Origin: Kibdelosporangium philippinense
GTDB taxonomy: Bacteria; Actinomycetota; Actinomycetes; Mycobacteriales; Pseudonocardiaceae
Assembly: GCF_021390435.2 (NCBI RefSeq)
Contig: NZ_JAJVCN010000002.1
Span: 930,001-994,000, forward strand
DNA length: 64,000 nt
Direction: 5' to 3'
The notes under the pieces were generated by a model. That model had not been told where the DNA came from, made no database searches, and saw only the letters and a list, made by a program, of their open reading frames with translations. This document shows positions 17,690-27,398 of this stretch, piece after piece. Made by a program: the position numbers and the translations under genes. Every line of letters starts with the position of its first letter. Within the stretch, counting starts at the first letter, position 1.

Positions 17690-18088
17690 TTATCCAAAAC
17701 TACTCGGTTTGCTCCAGGCTTTGACAAAACAGCCGGGGACAGCGACCGGCCGCGTCCTGGTGCGGTACTCGGTCGGCGACACCCCGACGATGGCACGGAA
17801 AGTCCGGCTGAACGTGCCAAGACTCTCAAATCCGACCTGTGCGGACACATCGGTCACCGCGACCGAAGTGGACCGCAGCAGCGCCATCGCCCGCTCGATC
17901 CGCCGCCGTTGCAGATACCGGTGTGGCGTCTCGCCGAAGGTCGCCCGGAACGACCGGGTGAAGTGCGTCGGCGACATCAGGGCGATCCGGGCGAGCGCAG
18001 GCACGTCCAGCGGACTGTCGAATTCCCGGTCCATCGCGTCCCGGGCCCGCAGCAGCCGCCGGTTCTGGTCTTCCGACGGGCTGAACAT
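17690..18088 (-). CDS. AraC-family DNA-binding protein, short form
   Basis: A 132-residue protein consisting almost only of the AraC/XylS double helix-turn-helix: DVPALARIALMSPTHFTRSF with GETPHRYLQRRRIERAMALL, and the second HTH around AVTDVSAQVGFESLGTFSRT with VGVSPTEYR. There is no N-terminal effector-binding domain. The usual length is about 280 residues, so this is a stand-alone DNA-binding module. It is followed by the VOC gene, its likely target, and is preceded by a 48-bp palindrome that separates it from eccC. Confidence 0.88.
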   Translation of the reverse strand: MFSPSEDQNRRLLRARDAMDREFDSPLDVPALARIALMSPTHFTRSFRATFGETPHRYLQRRRIERAMALLRSTSVAVTDVSAQVGFESLGTFSRTFRAIVGVSPTEYRTRTRPVAVPGCFVKAWSKPSSFG

Positions 18089-18109
18089 ATGCCTACTTCC
18101 CAGCTCAGG

Positions 18110-18157
18110 CCTCGTGAGTGGTTAGCAGGGTTAGAACGCCGCCAACCACTCACGAGG
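18110..18157. repeat. 48-bp palindromic element, copy 2 (eccC / araC)
   Basis: The same arms as copy 1 (CCTCGTGAGTGGTTA) around GTTAGAAC. Here the inner five bases do not pair (GCAGG and GCCGC), and one arm base is C instead of T. It lies 4 bases past the eccC stop on the minus strand and upstream of the AraC gene, the only copy between co-oriented genes. Confidence 0.9.
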
Positions 18158-18161
18158 GCTG

Positions 18162-21100
18162 CTAGTCCGGCTGGATCCAGGAGGTGTGGATCAGCTGCTG
18201 GCCGAGCTTGCGGGTGACCATCACACCTCGGCCAGGTGGCAGCGGCTTGGACTTGTACGTGCCGAGCAGGACACCTTCGTCCTTGCTCGCGCTCATCACC
18301 AGGCCGGGGACGGACAGTTCCTTCAGCTTGCCGATGATCGGGTCGAAGGCCGCACGCGACGCGCCACCCGAGCGGCGGGCGACGATCATGTGCATACCGA
18401 CGTCCTTGGCCTGCGGGAGGAATTCCTGCAGCGGCTGCAGCGGGTTGCCGCCTTGGGTTGCGACCAGGTCGTAGTCGTCGACGATGACGAACAGTTCCGG
18501 GCCGGACCACCATGAGCGGCTCTTCAGCTGCTCCTGCGTGGTGTCGGGACCGGGTAGCCGCTTCTTCAGCGAGCCGACGACGTCGCGCATCATGTCGTTG
18601 AGCTGGTTGGCCGAGACCGCGTATCCGAGCAGGTGGCCGGTGTTGATGAAGCCGAGCATCGTGCGGCGGTAGTCGACGAGCAGCACGACCACTTGGTCTT
18701 CGGAGTAGCGCTCCATGATTCCGCGGACGATGTTGCGCAGCAGGTTCGTCTTGCCGGACTCACCGTCGGCGAACGCGAGGAAGTGCGGCTCGGCGTCGAA
18801 GTCGAGGTAGACCGGGGCCAGCTCGTCCTCGTTCACACCGATCGGGATCAGCCTGGAGTTGCGGTGCTTGTCCATCTTGATCAGGTCGTCGTACGGCATC
18901 AGGTCCGGCAGCAGGCGGATCGCCGGCGCCGACGGGCCACGCCAGTACTGCCTGATCTTGGCCGACGCGTCCTGCACACCGGCACCGACGTCCTCGGACT
19001 TCGGCGAGCCGTCGATCCTCGGCAGGCCGACGAGGAAGTGCAGCTTGTCGCGGGTCAGACCGCGGCCGGGGCGGCCAGCTGGCACGTTCACGGCGACGCG
19101 CCGGTCGATGTCGGACTCGGTCGGGTCACCGAGCCGCAGCTCGAACCGGGTGCCCATCAGGTCCTTCACCGCAGGCCGGATCTCCGCCCACCGGTTGGCG
19201 GCGACGATCACGTGCACGCCATACGAAAGACCCTGCGCGACCAGGTTCACCACCTGGGCCTCGAGCGCCTCGAACTCCTGCCGGAAGTTCATCCAGCCGT
19301 CCACGATCAGGAACACGTCACCGAACGGGTCCTCGGCGAGCTGGCCCTGCCGCTTCCGGTTGCGGAACTCGACCATCGAGTCGATCCCGTTGTCCCGGAA
19401 CATCTGCTCGCGTTCGGTGATCAACGAGGTGATCTCGGCGATCATCCGTCGAGCCAGATCCGGGTCCAACCTGGACGCCACACCACCGACATGCGGCAGG
19501 CCGCGCAGCGACGCGAGCGTTCCACCACCGAGGTCGAGGCAGTAGAACTGCGCTTCCTGCGGGGTGTGCGTCAACGCCATCGACATCACCAGAGTTCGCA
19601 GCAGCATCGACTTGCCTGACTGCGGACCACCGACGAGCGCGGCATGCCCCGCGGCACCGGAGAAGTCCGCCCACAGCAGGTCACGGCGCTGTTCGAACGG
19701 CTTGTCGATGATGCCGAGCGGCACCTGGAGCCGTCCGTTGGCGAAGTGCCCGGGCACGGTCATGCCGCGGTCCTCGGTCGGCTGCAACGGCGAGAGCAGT
19801 TCGTCCAATGTGGACGAGACTTCCAGCGGCGGCAGCCACACCTCGTGCGCGGGCGGGCCCTGCTTGTAGAGCCGCTTGACGATGACGTCGAGCTCGCTCT
19901 CCTCGGTGCCGCCTTCCGGCTTCTGCTCCTTGGGCTGCTCGACCGGCCTGATCGGTTCCTTGGCGATCTCGATGAAGTCCGGCACGAACAGCCGGGGCCG
20001 CTTGTCACTCGTGACCGGCGCCGACGGGCCAGCGGTCTGCATACCGGCAGGCCGATACGGGCCGGACACGTAGGAAGCCTTGAACCGCACCATGGTCGAG
20101 GTGTCGAACTTCAGATACCCGGACCCTGGAATGGAAGGCAGCTCGAACGCGTCCGGAACACCGATCGCCGCACGGGATTCCGCCGCGGAGAACGTCTTCA
20201 GACCGATCCGGTACGACAGGTGCGAGTCGAGGCCACGCAGCTTGCCTTCTTCGAGGCGCTGCGAGGCCAGCAGCATGTGCATCTGCAGCGACCGGCCGAG
20301 CCGGCCGATCGCGACGAACAGGTCGATGAAGTCCGGCTTGGCCGACAACAGCTCGGAGAACTCGTCGACCACGATGAACAACGCGGGCAACGGGTCGAGG
20401 TCGGCGCCGTTCTCACGGGCCTTCTCGTACTCCCACACGTTCTTGAAGTTGCCACCGTTCTTCAGCGCTTCCTGGCGCCGGTTCATCTCACCGGCGAGCG
20501 CGTCCTTCATCCGGTCGACCAGCGTCAGGTCGCCCTGCAGGTTGGTGATGGTCGCGGCGACGTGTGGCGCGTCGTCGAGACCGAGGAACGTCGCACCACC
20601 CTTGAAGTCGACCAGGACGAAGTTGAGGATCGTGGACGAGTGCGTCGCCAGCATGCCGAGTACCAGAGTTCTGAGGAACTCCGACTTACCGGAACCGGTC
20701 GCGCCGATGCACAGGCCGTGCGGGCCCATGCCCTCCATCGCCGCCTCTTTGATGTCCAGCTCGACGGCCTGACCGAACTCGCCGATCCCGAACGGGACCC
20801 GGTAGCGGTCGCGGACCGGTCGTGGCCGCCACGCCGACTGCACGTCGAACGTCATCGGATCGCCTGGAATACCAAGCAGTTCCAGCAGCGTCGGGTTGGA
20901 CAGCAGCGGCTCCTCCTCGCCGGAGTCCGCGGCACCACTGCCGAGCCGGTACGGCGAAAGCTTGCGCGCCAACGCTTCCGCCTCGGCGATGCTCAGCGTG
21001 TCCGGCGCGCCGAACCATTCGACGCCGCTCGTGCCGCTGCGCGCGCCGAGCCGCGTCGGCTCGACGACCAGCCGCAGGCCACGCCGGGAAGTCAGGTTGC

Positions 21101-22163
21101 CGAGCGTGTCGGACAGGTCGAGCAGTGTGACGCCGATCAGTCCTTCTTCCAGGATGATCTGCTCTTCACGGGTGACGTCACCGTCGTCGATCACGATCAC
21201 CACGTGCGGCTGGTCCGGCTGCGGCGGCGCGTTGCGGGTGAACCGCTGCCGGTCGCGCAGCTGCTCGTCCAGCCAGTGCTCGACCTGGGCGAGCGAGCCC
21301 GCCATCAGCCGCATCTGGCCGATGCCGTCGACCATCGAGGGGTGCTGCGCGTGCGGCAGCCACTTCGCCCATTCCCACTCGGCTTTGGCGCGGCCGGTGG
21401 TCACGACGGCGACGATCACGTCGTCCGGGGTGTGGAACGTCACCAGCTGGGCCAGCATCGCCCTGGCCAGCGCGCGGGTCAGCTCCTTCTCGCCGGAGAA
21501 GCTGACCGCGGCGAAGTTGCGGATCGCCAGCGAGATCGGCAGGTCGGGCACGATCGAGTGGGCGCGCACGAACCGGCGCAGCGCCAGCGTGGCGATCGGT
21601 TCCAGCTCGTCGACCGGGCCGGTCTGCGGCGGCACGAGCCGGGTGGCCAGCCTGGTCGAGGCCCGGCCGACCCGCAGGTGGCAGAAGTCGGCGTCGGCTT
21701 GGCGGCGCTCCCACATGCGCCGGGAGGACTGGGCGATCGACCAGAGTGCCTCGGGGTCCGGGTGGATCCACTCGCGCTCGAGCCGCTGGTCACGGGCGGC
21801 TTCACGGGCCCGGTCGCGCATCTGGCCGAGGTAGCGCAGGTAGTCCTTGCGGTCCTCGTTCATCTCGGCTTTCTTCTGCCCGCCGCTTCGGCCACCGCCG
21901 CCAGCGAACATGCCGACCATCGAGAACATCATCATGACCGGGAACAGCAGCGTCATCGGGTTGCGCGCCTGCGGCCCGCCGAGGGTGAACATCATGACGA
22001 CCATGCCCAGCATCGCCACGATCATCACGACCGGCATCATTTTCATCAGGATGCTGCCGGGGATGACCCGAGGCACCTCTGGTGGCGGCTCGAGGTGCAC
22101 CTCGCCGCCAGGCGGTCGCGGTGCGGCGAGACGTGGCATGCGCTTGAACTGCAGCGTGCTCAC
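18162..22163 (-). CDS. eccC: Type VII secretion ATPase EccC (fused EccCa-EccCb)
   Basis: EccC is the FtsK/SpoIIIE-type motor that recognises ESX substrates. The 1333-residue protein has two N-terminal membrane spans at about residues 38-92, then three P-loop ATPase domains. Walker A motifs lie near residue 487 (GATGSGKSEFLRT), 845 (GGPQSGKSMLLRT) and 1132 (ADGESGKTNLLRN); the last is a variant and may be impaired. In many mycobacteria the gene is split in two; here, as in ESX-4, it is one. It is divergent from eccD-mycP, as in M. tuberculosis ESX-4. The GTG start at 22163 begins MSTLQFKRMPRL. Confidence 0.93.
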   Translation of the reverse strand: MSTLQFKRMPRLAAPRPPGGEVHLEPPPEVPRVIPGSILMKMMPVVMIVAMLGMVVMMFTLGGPQARNPMTLLFPVMMMFSMVGMFAGGGGRSGGQKKAEMNEDRKDYLRYLGQMRDRAREAARDQRLEREWIHPDPEALWSIAQSSRRMWERRQADADFCHLRVGRASTRLATRLVPPQTGPVDELEPIATLALRRFVRAHSIVPDLPISLAIRNFAAVSFSGEKELTRALARAMLAQLVTFHTPDDVIVAVVTTGRAKAEWEWAKWLPHAQHPSMVDGIGQMRLMAGSLAQVEHWLDEQLRDRQRFTRNAPPQPDQPHVVIVIDDGDVTREEQIILEEGLIGVTLLDLSDTLGNLTSRRGLRLVVEPTRLGARSGTSGVEWFGAPDTLSIAEAEALARKLSPYRLGSGAADSGEEEPLLSNPTLLELLGIPGDPMTFDVQSAWRPRPVRDRYRVPFGIGEFGQAVELDIKEAAMEGMGPHGLCIGATGSGKSEFLRTLVLGMLATHSSTILNFVLVDFKGGATFLGLDDAPHVAATITNLQGDLTLVDRMKDALAGEMNRRQEALKNGGNFKNVWEYEKARENGADLDPLPALFIVVDEFSELLSAKPDFIDLFVAIGRLGRSLQMHMLLASQRLEEGKLRGLDSHLSYRIGLKTFSAAESRAAIGVPDAFELPSIPGSGYLKFDTSTMVRFKASYVSGPYRPAGMQTAGPSAPVTSDKRPRLFVPDFIEIAKEPIRPVEQPKEQKPEGGTEESELDVIVKRLYKQGPPAHEVWLPPLEVSSTLDELLSPLQPTEDRGMTVPGHFANGRLQVPLGIIDKPFEQRRDLLWADFSGAAGHAALVGGPQSGKSMLLRTLVMSMALTHTPQEAQFYCLDLGGGTLASLRGLPHVGGVASRLDPDLARRMIAEITSLITEREQMFRDNGIDSMVEFRNRKRQGQLAEDPFGDVFLIVDGWMNFRQEFEALEAQVVNLVAQGLSYGVHVIVAANRWAEIRPAVKDLMGTRFELRLGDPTESDIDRRVAVNVPAGRPGRGLTRDKLHFLVGLPRIDGSPKSEDVGAGVQDASAKIRQYWRGPSAPAIRLLPDLMPYDDLIKMDKHRNSRLIPIGVNEDELAPVYLDFDAEPHFLAFADGESGKTNLLRNIVRGIMERYSEDQVVVLLVDYRRTMLGFINTGHLLGYAVSANQLNDMMRDVVGSLKKRLPGPDTTQEQLKSRSWWSGPELFVIVDDYDLVATQGGNPLQPLQEFLPQAKDVGMHMIVARRSGGASRAAFDPIIGKLKELSVPGLVMSASKDEGVLLGTYKSKPLPPGRGVMVTRKLGQQLIHTSWIQPD

Positions 22164-22352
22164 GGTGGGGGCCCCTCTTCGACGTTCGGTAAAGACACAG
22201 TTCGCGGAACCGCCAGCGGAGGAGATCCCGGTCCGGCCATACTAGGGGCGCCCACCGACAGGGATGAGCCATTCGGTGAAGAAGTACCCGGCCAAGTGGG
22301 CGAGCACATAGGGTCAGGCGAACTTTCCGCAGAAGCTGAAAAGGGGGCAGGC

Positions 22353-23750
22353 GTGGCTACCGGTACGACAGTGTTCAGCAGGGTGACTGTCGTCGCGCCG
22401 AGAACGCGCATCGACGTCGCACTTCCCGCTGACGTGTCAGTGGCCGATCTGCTGCCGATGCTGCTGGACATGGCGGGGGAGGCGACGCCGGACGGCGGCG
22501 CGCGGCACGGCGGGTGGTGCCTGGCCAAGCTGGGCGACAACCCACTGGAACCAAGCCGCACGCTCGGCTCGTTGGGCATCGTCGACGGCGACATGTTGCA
22601 GCTGCGCAAGCGCAACGAGAACCCGCCGCCACCGCTGTACGACGACGTGGTCGACGCGATCGCGGAGTCCAGCCCGGACAGCTTCCGCCCGTGGACAAAG
22701 CAGACAGCCAACCGCATCGGATACATAGCGGGCGCGATCGCGCTCGTGATCGCGGCGGTCGCGGTGTTCATGGGTGGCCCGGTCAACGGCGGCTCCCAGC
22801 TCGCGGCTGCCATCGCGGCCGGTGCGACCGCGATCATCGCGGTGGGTGCCGGCGCCGTCGTCGCGCGTGCGTACCAAGCGACGACCGCGGGCGTGCTCAT
22901 CGCCGCGGCGGGCGGTCTGCCCATGGCGTTCGTGAGCGGCATATACATCGTGCCGGATGGTCTTGGCGCGGCGAACTACCTGCTCGGCTCGGCCTTGATG
23001 GGAATCGTGGCCTCGGCGTCGATCCTGCTGATCGGCGCGGGCGTGACCACGTTCGTCGCCGCGGGAACGGCCTCGGTGTTCGGCATCCTGGCGTTCACGG
23101 TCGGGACGTTGATCGATCACCCGGCGCCCGGTATCGCCGCTGGTACGGCGGCTGCCGCGCTTGCCGGAATCTCGATGCTGCCGAGGCTGACGATCCAGCT
23201 GGCCAAGCTGCCGCTGCCGAACGTGCCGGGCAGCGCGGAAGACCTCAAAGAAGACACCGCCATGCCGGACTACCGTTCGATCGAGCGGCGCGCGGGCCTG
23301 GCGCACGAGTATATGACCGGCATGATCGTCGGCAGCGGGATCGTCGCGGCGATCTCCGCGATGATCAGCGCGACGGCCCCAGGCGTCTGGGGCGTCATCA
23401 CCGCGGTCGTGGTCACGCTCGTACTGTTGCTGCGCGGCCGGACGTACGCCAACGGCAGCCAGGCGATCGCGTTGCTGGGAACGGGAATGCTGTCCGCCGC
23501 AGGTGTCCTCATTGGATGGCTGGTCGTGGCGAGTTCCTTCGACCGGCTGCTGTGGGTGTTCGGCGCGCTGCTGTTGATCGGCGCTGCGGCACTCGTGCTC
23601 GGTGTGATCTTCCCCGAGCAGAAGTTCTCCCCGCCGCTGCGTCGGGGCGTGGAGATCTTCGAGGCGATCTGCATCGCGGCCGTGCTGCCGCTTTCGCTGG
23701 CCGTCATGGACCTTTACTCGACGTTGCGGCACCTCGACTTCAAGATCTGA
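22353..23750 (+). CDS. eccD: Type VII secretion integral membrane protein EccD
   Basis: EccD forms the membrane pore region of the ESX complex. The 465-residue protein has an N-terminal ubiquitin-like (YukD) domain, residues about 1-85 (FSRVTVVAPRTRIDVALPAD and LGSLGIVDGDMLQLR), followed by about eleven membrane spans. The GTG at 22353 follows AAGGGGGCAGGC and starts the domain MATGTTVFSRVTVVAPRTR. Upstream of it the frame is open but antisense to eccC, so longer starts are rejected. It is followed 5 bp later by mycP. Confidence 0.9.
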   Translation: MATGTTVFSRVTVVAPRTRIDVALPADVSVADLLPMLLDMAGEATPDGGARHGGWCLAKLGDNPLEPSRTLGSLGIVDGDMLQLRKRNENPPPPLYDDVVDAIAESSPDSFRPWTKQTANRIGYIAGAIALVIAAVAVFMGGPVNGGSQLAAAIAAGATAIIAVGAGAVVARAYQATTAGVLIAAAGGLPMAFVSGIYIVPDGLGAANYLLGSALMGIVASASILLIGAGVTTFVAAGTASVFGILAFTVGTLIDHPAPGIAAGTAAAALAGISMLPRLTIQLAKLPLPNVPGSAEDLKEDTAMPDYRSIERRAGLAHEYMTGMIVGSGIVAAISAMISATAPGVWGVITAVVVTLVLLLRGRTYANGSQAIALLGTGMLSAAGVLIGWLVVASSFDRLLWVFGALLLIGAAALVLGVIFPEQKFSPPLRRGVEIFEAICIAAVLPLSLAVMDLYSTLRHLDFKI

Positions 23751-23755
23751 GTCCG

Positions 23756-25165
23756 ATGACCACGACACCGACGAAGATCGCGACGGTGATCGCCGTCGCC
23801 GGCCTGCTGATGTCCAACCCTGGGTACGCACAGCAGCAGCCGAAACCGTTGTACGCCTCGGGCCCGGTACCGCCGAAGGTCGACATGTCCAGGGCGCTGA
23901 TCACGGACACCAAAGGGCCGCCCCAAAACGTCGACTACGCGCCCAAGGGCCAGTGCATGAGCAGCCTGAACGACGGAAACGTCGTGCTGCCCAACAAGCC
24001 ATGGGGCCAGCAGCAGCTCAGGATCGAAGAAGCGCAGAAATTCGCGACCGGCAAAGGCCAAGTAGTCGCGGTGATCGACACCGGCGTACGTGAACACGAC
24101 TACCTCAAAGGTCGCGTGCTCAAAGGTGCGGACTACGTCAGCAAGAACTCGAACTCGTTGGACGACTGCGACGGACACGGCACGGAGGTCGCGGGCATCA
24201 TCGCGGCGAAGAGCCCTGACCTGACCAAGGTCGGCTTCACCGGGGTAGCCCCGGACGCGAAGATCCTGGCGATCCGGCAATCGAGCGAGATCTACAAGGG
24301 AACCCCAGCGCCAACACCGGAAAAACCGAACCCGTCCGAGGAAACCGCGGGAAACCTGACCACGCTGGCGCAGGCAGTAGTGCACGCGGCGAACATCGAC
24401 GAAGTCACCGTGATCAACATGTCGGTGGACAACTGCCGCTCGGCGGAGTTCGCGATGAACGGCCCGGAGAAAGACCTGCAGCGAGCCCTGCGCTACGCGG
24501 TGGACCAGAACAAAGTGGTCGTGGCCTCGGCAGGAAACCAGGGACCGATCTGCAAAGACCCTCGTAACGGCCCGGATCCGAAGAACCCAACGCACATCGT
24601 GACGCCACCATGGTTCGCGGAAGACGTGATCTCGGTCGCCGCGGTGAACCGCAAAGGAAACCTGGCGCCGTTCAGCGTGCAGGGACCGTGGGTGAGCGTG
24701 GCCGCGCCGGGCACGGAGATCATCTCCCTGGACCCAGGCGGAACGCTGGCAAACCAGACCTACCAGGGCCAGCAGCGAACCGCGATCCAAGGAACGAGCT
24801 TCGCGGCGCCATACGTGGCCGGTCTCGCGGCGTTGATCCGTGAGCGATTCCCGGACCTCAAAGCCCGCGACGTGATGCACCGGATCAAGATGACCGCGCA
24901 GCATCCGGCGGCGCCCGGAGGCCGGGACAACCTGGTCGGCTACGGAATGATCAACCCGATCGCCGCGCTGACCGCGATGGTGCCAGCCGAATTCAACATC
25001 CCCAACGACACAGCGGAGAACCTGCCCGCGAGCATGCCGCCGATCAAACCGAAGGACTGGACGGCGATGACCGTCGCGCTGATCGGCGCGGGCGGTGGCG
25101 TGCTGCTGTTGCTGCTGACCCTGTTCGTGATGCACGCCATCCGCCGCAACAAACCCGAGTCCTAA
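23756..25165 (+). CDS. mycP: Mycosin, membrane-anchored subtilisin protease of the T7SS
   Basis: MycP is an S8 protease that stabilises and processes substrates in ESX systems. The 469-residue protein has a signal sequence (MTTTPTKIATVIAVAGLLMS), Asp in VAVIDTGVREHD, His in DGHGTEVAGII, Ser in GTSFAAPYVAG, and a C-terminal membrane span (VALIGAGGGVLLLLLTLFVM) before a basic tail. The long insert PAPTPEKPNPSE is typical of mycosins. The ATG at 23756 lies 5 bases past the eccD stop. A 48-bp palindrome lies 22 bp downstream, before the convergent membrane gene. Confidence 0.93.
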   Translation: MTTTPTKIATVIAVAGLLMSNPGYAQQQPKPLYASGPVPPKVDMSRALITDTKGPPQNVDYAPKGQCMSSLNDGNVVLPNKPWGQQQLRIEEAQKFATGKGQVVAVIDTGVREHDYLKGRVLKGADYVSKNSNSLDDCDGHGTEVAGIIAAKSPDLTKVGFTGVAPDAKILAIRQSSEIYKGTPAPTPEKPNPSEETAGNLTTLAQAVVHAANIDEVTVINMSVDNCRSAEFAMNGPEKDLQRALRYAVDQNKVVVASAGNQGPICKDPRNGPDPKNPTHIVTPPWFAEDVISVAAVNRKGNLAPFSVQGPWVSVAAPGTEIISLDPGGTLANQTYQGQQRTAIQGTSFAAPYVAGLAALIRERFPDLKARDVMHRIKMTAQHPAAPGGRDNLVGYGMINPIAALTAMVPAEFNIPNDTAENLPASMPPIKPKDWTAMTVALIGAGGGVLLLLLTLFVMHAIRRNKPES

Positions 25166-25187
25166 CAGGACGATTTCCCAGGTCAAG

Positions 25188-25235
25188 CCTCGTGAGTGGT
25201 TAGGCGTGTTAGAACGCGGCTAACCACTCACGAGG
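25188..25235. repeat. 48-bp palindromic element, copy 3 (mycP / small membrane gene)
   Basis: The arms match the family (CCTCGTGAGTGGTTA and TAACCACTCACGAGG) around GTTAGAAC; the inner five bases (GGCGT and GCGGC) pair poorly. It lies 22 bp after the mycP stop and 4 bp before the stop of the convergent 74-residue gene, so it fits a bidirectional terminator position. Confidence 0.92.
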
Positions 25236-25239
25236 GGTC

Positions 25240-25464
25240 CTAGTTGGACCGATAAGCGCTGATGGCCAGCGCCGCGCCAACCGCAGCGACCGTCAAATTG
25301 GCATACAGCTCATACCCGGCCAAAAATCCGATGTTCGGAATCACCCACCGGTTCACCGAGTTCAGGATGAACCCGAAGAACGGCTGGTAGAACAGGTAAT
25401 CGACGGTGCCGCTGACACCGATGAGCAACAGCAGCACACCGAGCAGCCAAATGACCTTCCGCAT
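25240..25464 (-). CDS. Small membrane protein, unknown
   Basis: A 74-residue hydrophobic protein with two clear membrane spans: residues 4-22 (VIWLLGVLLLLIGVSGTV) and about 48-70 (AGYELYANLTVAAVGAALAI). No family is recognised. The ATG at 25464 starts MRKVIWLLGVLLLLIG; the frame continues upstream but into antisense of the histidine kinase gene. It is convergent with mycP and divergent from the two-component pair, so it is a single-gene unit. Confidence 0.7.
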   Translation of the reverse strand: MRKVIWLLGVLLLLIGVSGTVDYLFYQPFFGFILNSVNRWVIPNIGFLAGYELYANLTVAAVGAALAISAYRSN

Positions 25465-25581
25465 GGTCGTCAAAGCTACGAACCAGCGGGCCGCAAGCGG
25501 ATCGGCCGGAGGAATCGGCCGCTCCGACCAAAGTATCAAGTTTCCGCGCGGCCACCGCGCCCCGCGTACAGTCCTGAAGAT

Positions 25582-26697
25582 ATGAAGCGCCGCCGCAGTG
25601 TCCGTGACTGGCTCGTGGACACCACGATGTTCCTGCTCGCGGCCTTGCTCGGGGTGCTGGCGGCGAACGAGCGGCTGACCGGCAACCTGCCGATGCCCGA
25701 TCCGCCATGGCTGTTCGACGTCGACCAGGTGGTCGGCCTGATCGCCTGCGGCACGATCTGGATCCGCAAACGCTGGCCGGTGCAGATCTGCCTGATCCTG
25801 CTGGCCGTGTCGACGGTGTCCGAGCTGACCGCGGGCGCCATGATCGTGTCGCTGTTCACGGTCGCCGTGCATCGGCCGCCGCGAATCTCGATGCCGGTGT
25901 TCGTGGCGAGCGTGATCTCGTCGGCGATCTACGTCACGGTCCGGCCTGACCCCGGCGGTCCGTGGAACACGCTGGTGCTTGGCATTGTGCTGCAAGGCAT
26001 TGCGGTCTGGTGGGGCTTGTTCATCTACAACCGTCGTTCGTTCATCACCTCGCTCAAGGATCGTGCGGATCGCGCCGAGACCGAGGCGCAACTGCGGGCG
26101 CACCGGGTCCGCGAGGAGATCGCGCGGGAGATGCATGACGTGCTCGGCCACCGGCTTTCCCTGCTGAGCGTGCACGCGGGCGCGCTGGAGTTCAATCCGG
26201 CCGCGGCGACCGAGGACATCGCGAGAGCGGCCAAGGTGATCAGGGAAAGCGCGCACCAGGCCCTGCAGGACCTGCGTGAGGTCATCGGTGTGCTGCGCGC
26301 GCCCGTCGGTGAACTGCCGCAGCCGACGTTCGCCGACATCGCCACGCTCGTCAGCGAGTCCCGCCGCGCCGGGATGGATGTACTTCTGCGCCAACAGGTT
26401 TCCGCCTCCTTGCCCGATCTGCTCGGGCTGACGAGCTACCGGATCGTCCAAGAAGGACTGACCAACGCCCGCAAACACGCGCCCGGCCAGCCGGTTCGGA
26501 TCTCGCTGACAGGCGAACCGGGCGACGGCGTCACCGTCGAAGTCGTGAACACACTTGAGGAACCGGCAGCGCTGACGGCGGACAGCCAGGGCCTGAAAGG
26601 TTTGGGGGAACGCGTGGCATTGGCCGACGGACGGCTCGAGCACGGGCCGACCACTGAGGGATGGCGGTTGCGGGCATGGCTACCGTGGCCTGCGTGA
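25582..26697 (+). CDS. Sensor histidine kinase (NarL/DesK type)
   Basis: A 371-residue membrane histidine kinase. Four to five hydrophobic spans lie in the first 150 residues. The dimerisation and phosphoacceptor motif REEIAREMHDVLGHRLSLLS (HisKA_3) has the His near residue 189, and the HATPase_c region contains SYRIVQEGLTNARKHAPG and the G-box SQGLKGLGERVALADGR. Its stop overlaps the GTG of the response regulator, so they form a two-component pair. The signal is unknown, and it is not known whether it controls the T7SS. Confidence 0.92.
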   Translation: MKRRRSVRDWLVDTTMFLLAALLGVLAANERLTGNLPMPDPPWLFDVDQVVGLIACGTIWIRKRWPVQICLILLAVSTVSELTAGAMIVSLFTVAVHRPPRISMPVFVASVISSAIYVTVRPDPGGPWNTLVLGIVLQGIAVWWGLFIYNRRSFITSLKDRADRAETEAQLRAHRVREEIAREMHDVLGHRLSLLSVHAGALEFNPAAATEDIARAAKVIRESAHQALQDLREVIGVLRAPVGELPQPTFADIATLVSESRRAGMDVLLRQQVSASLPDLLGLTSYRIVQEGLTNARKHAPGQPVRISLTGEPGDGVTVEVVNTLEEPAALTADSQGLKGLGERVALADGRLEHGPTTEGWRLRAWLPWPA

Positions 26698-27350
26698 CGA
26701 CATCTGTCCTGATCGTTGACGACGACCCGCTGGTTCGAGCGGGCCTTTCGATGATGTTCGGCGGCGCACCGGACATCACGGTCGTCGGCGAAGGGAAAGA
26801 CGGGACCGAAGTGCTGCCGTTGGTCGCGACGTATGAGCCGGACGTCGTCCTGATGGACATCCGGATGCCCGGAATGGACGGGCTGTCGGCGACCGAGGTG
26901 CTGCGGGCCCGTCCCGGCGCCCCCGAGGTGATCATCCTGACCACCTTCGACGCGGATGCCCACGTACTGCGGGCATTGCGGGCAGGCGCGGCGGGATTTC
27001 TGTTGAAGGACACACCACCCGGCGAGATCGTCGAAGCGGTCCGCCGGGTGGTCAAAGGCAACCCGGTGCTGTCGCCCGCGGTGACACGGCGGCTGATCGA
27101 CCGGGTCGCCGAGACCGGCCAGGACCGACGCAAGATCGAGGCCCGTACGCGGCTCGACGAGCTGTCGGAGCGTGAGCTCGAAGTCGCGGTCGCGGTCGGC
27201 CACGGCAAGTCCAACGCCGAAATCGGCGCGGCCCTGTTCCTGAGCGTGCCGACGGTCAAAACGCACGTGTCGAGCGTGCTGACCAAGTTGCACCTGAACA
27301 ACCGGGTGCAGATCGCGCTGCTCGTGCACGACGCCGGGCTGCTCGACTGA
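26694..27350 (+). CDS. Response regulator, NarL/LuxR family
   Basis: A 218-residue regulator. The receiver domain has the acidic pair in VLIVDDDPLVRAG, the phosphoacceptor Asp in DVVLMDIRMPGMDG, and Lys in GFLLKDTPPGEI. The C-terminal LuxR-type HTH reads LSERELEVAVAVGHGKSNAE with FLSVPTVKTHVSSVLTKLHL. The GTG at 26694 overlaps the kinase stop (GTGA). A start at 26661 would lie inside the kinase gene and add only a poorly conserved stretch. Likely targets are unknown. Confidence 0.93.
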   Translation: MTTSVLIVDDDPLVRAGLSMMFGGAPDITVVGEGKDGTEVLPLVATYEPDVVLMDIRMPGMDGLSATEVLRARPGAPEVIILTTFDADAHVLRALRAGAAGFLLKDTPPGEIVEAVRRVVKGNPVLSPAVTRRLIDRVAETGQDRRKIEARTRLDELSERELEVAVAVGHGKSNAEIGAALFLSVPTVKTHVSSVLTKLHLNNRVQIALLVHDAGLLD

Positions 27351-27398
27351 CCCCCTACGATTCGGATCAGCTTCGAGTTCCCGGGGGTGACTGGATAG

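Noticed and set aside
19644..22352. A very long plus-strand open frame running into eccD
   Set aside because: It is antisense to eccC, has no domain of its own and is Arg/Asp/His-rich, as expected of a GC-rich shadow frame. The real eccD start is the GTG at 22353 with a good ribosome-binding site.
22514..23755. Long upstream extension of mycP
   Set aside because: It overlaps eccD in another frame. The signal peptide and the start at 23756, 5 bp after the eccD stop, are more convincing.
25582..27350. Two-component pair as a T7SS-specific regulator
   Set aside because: Only its position suggests this; no shared operator or family link to T7SS was seen.
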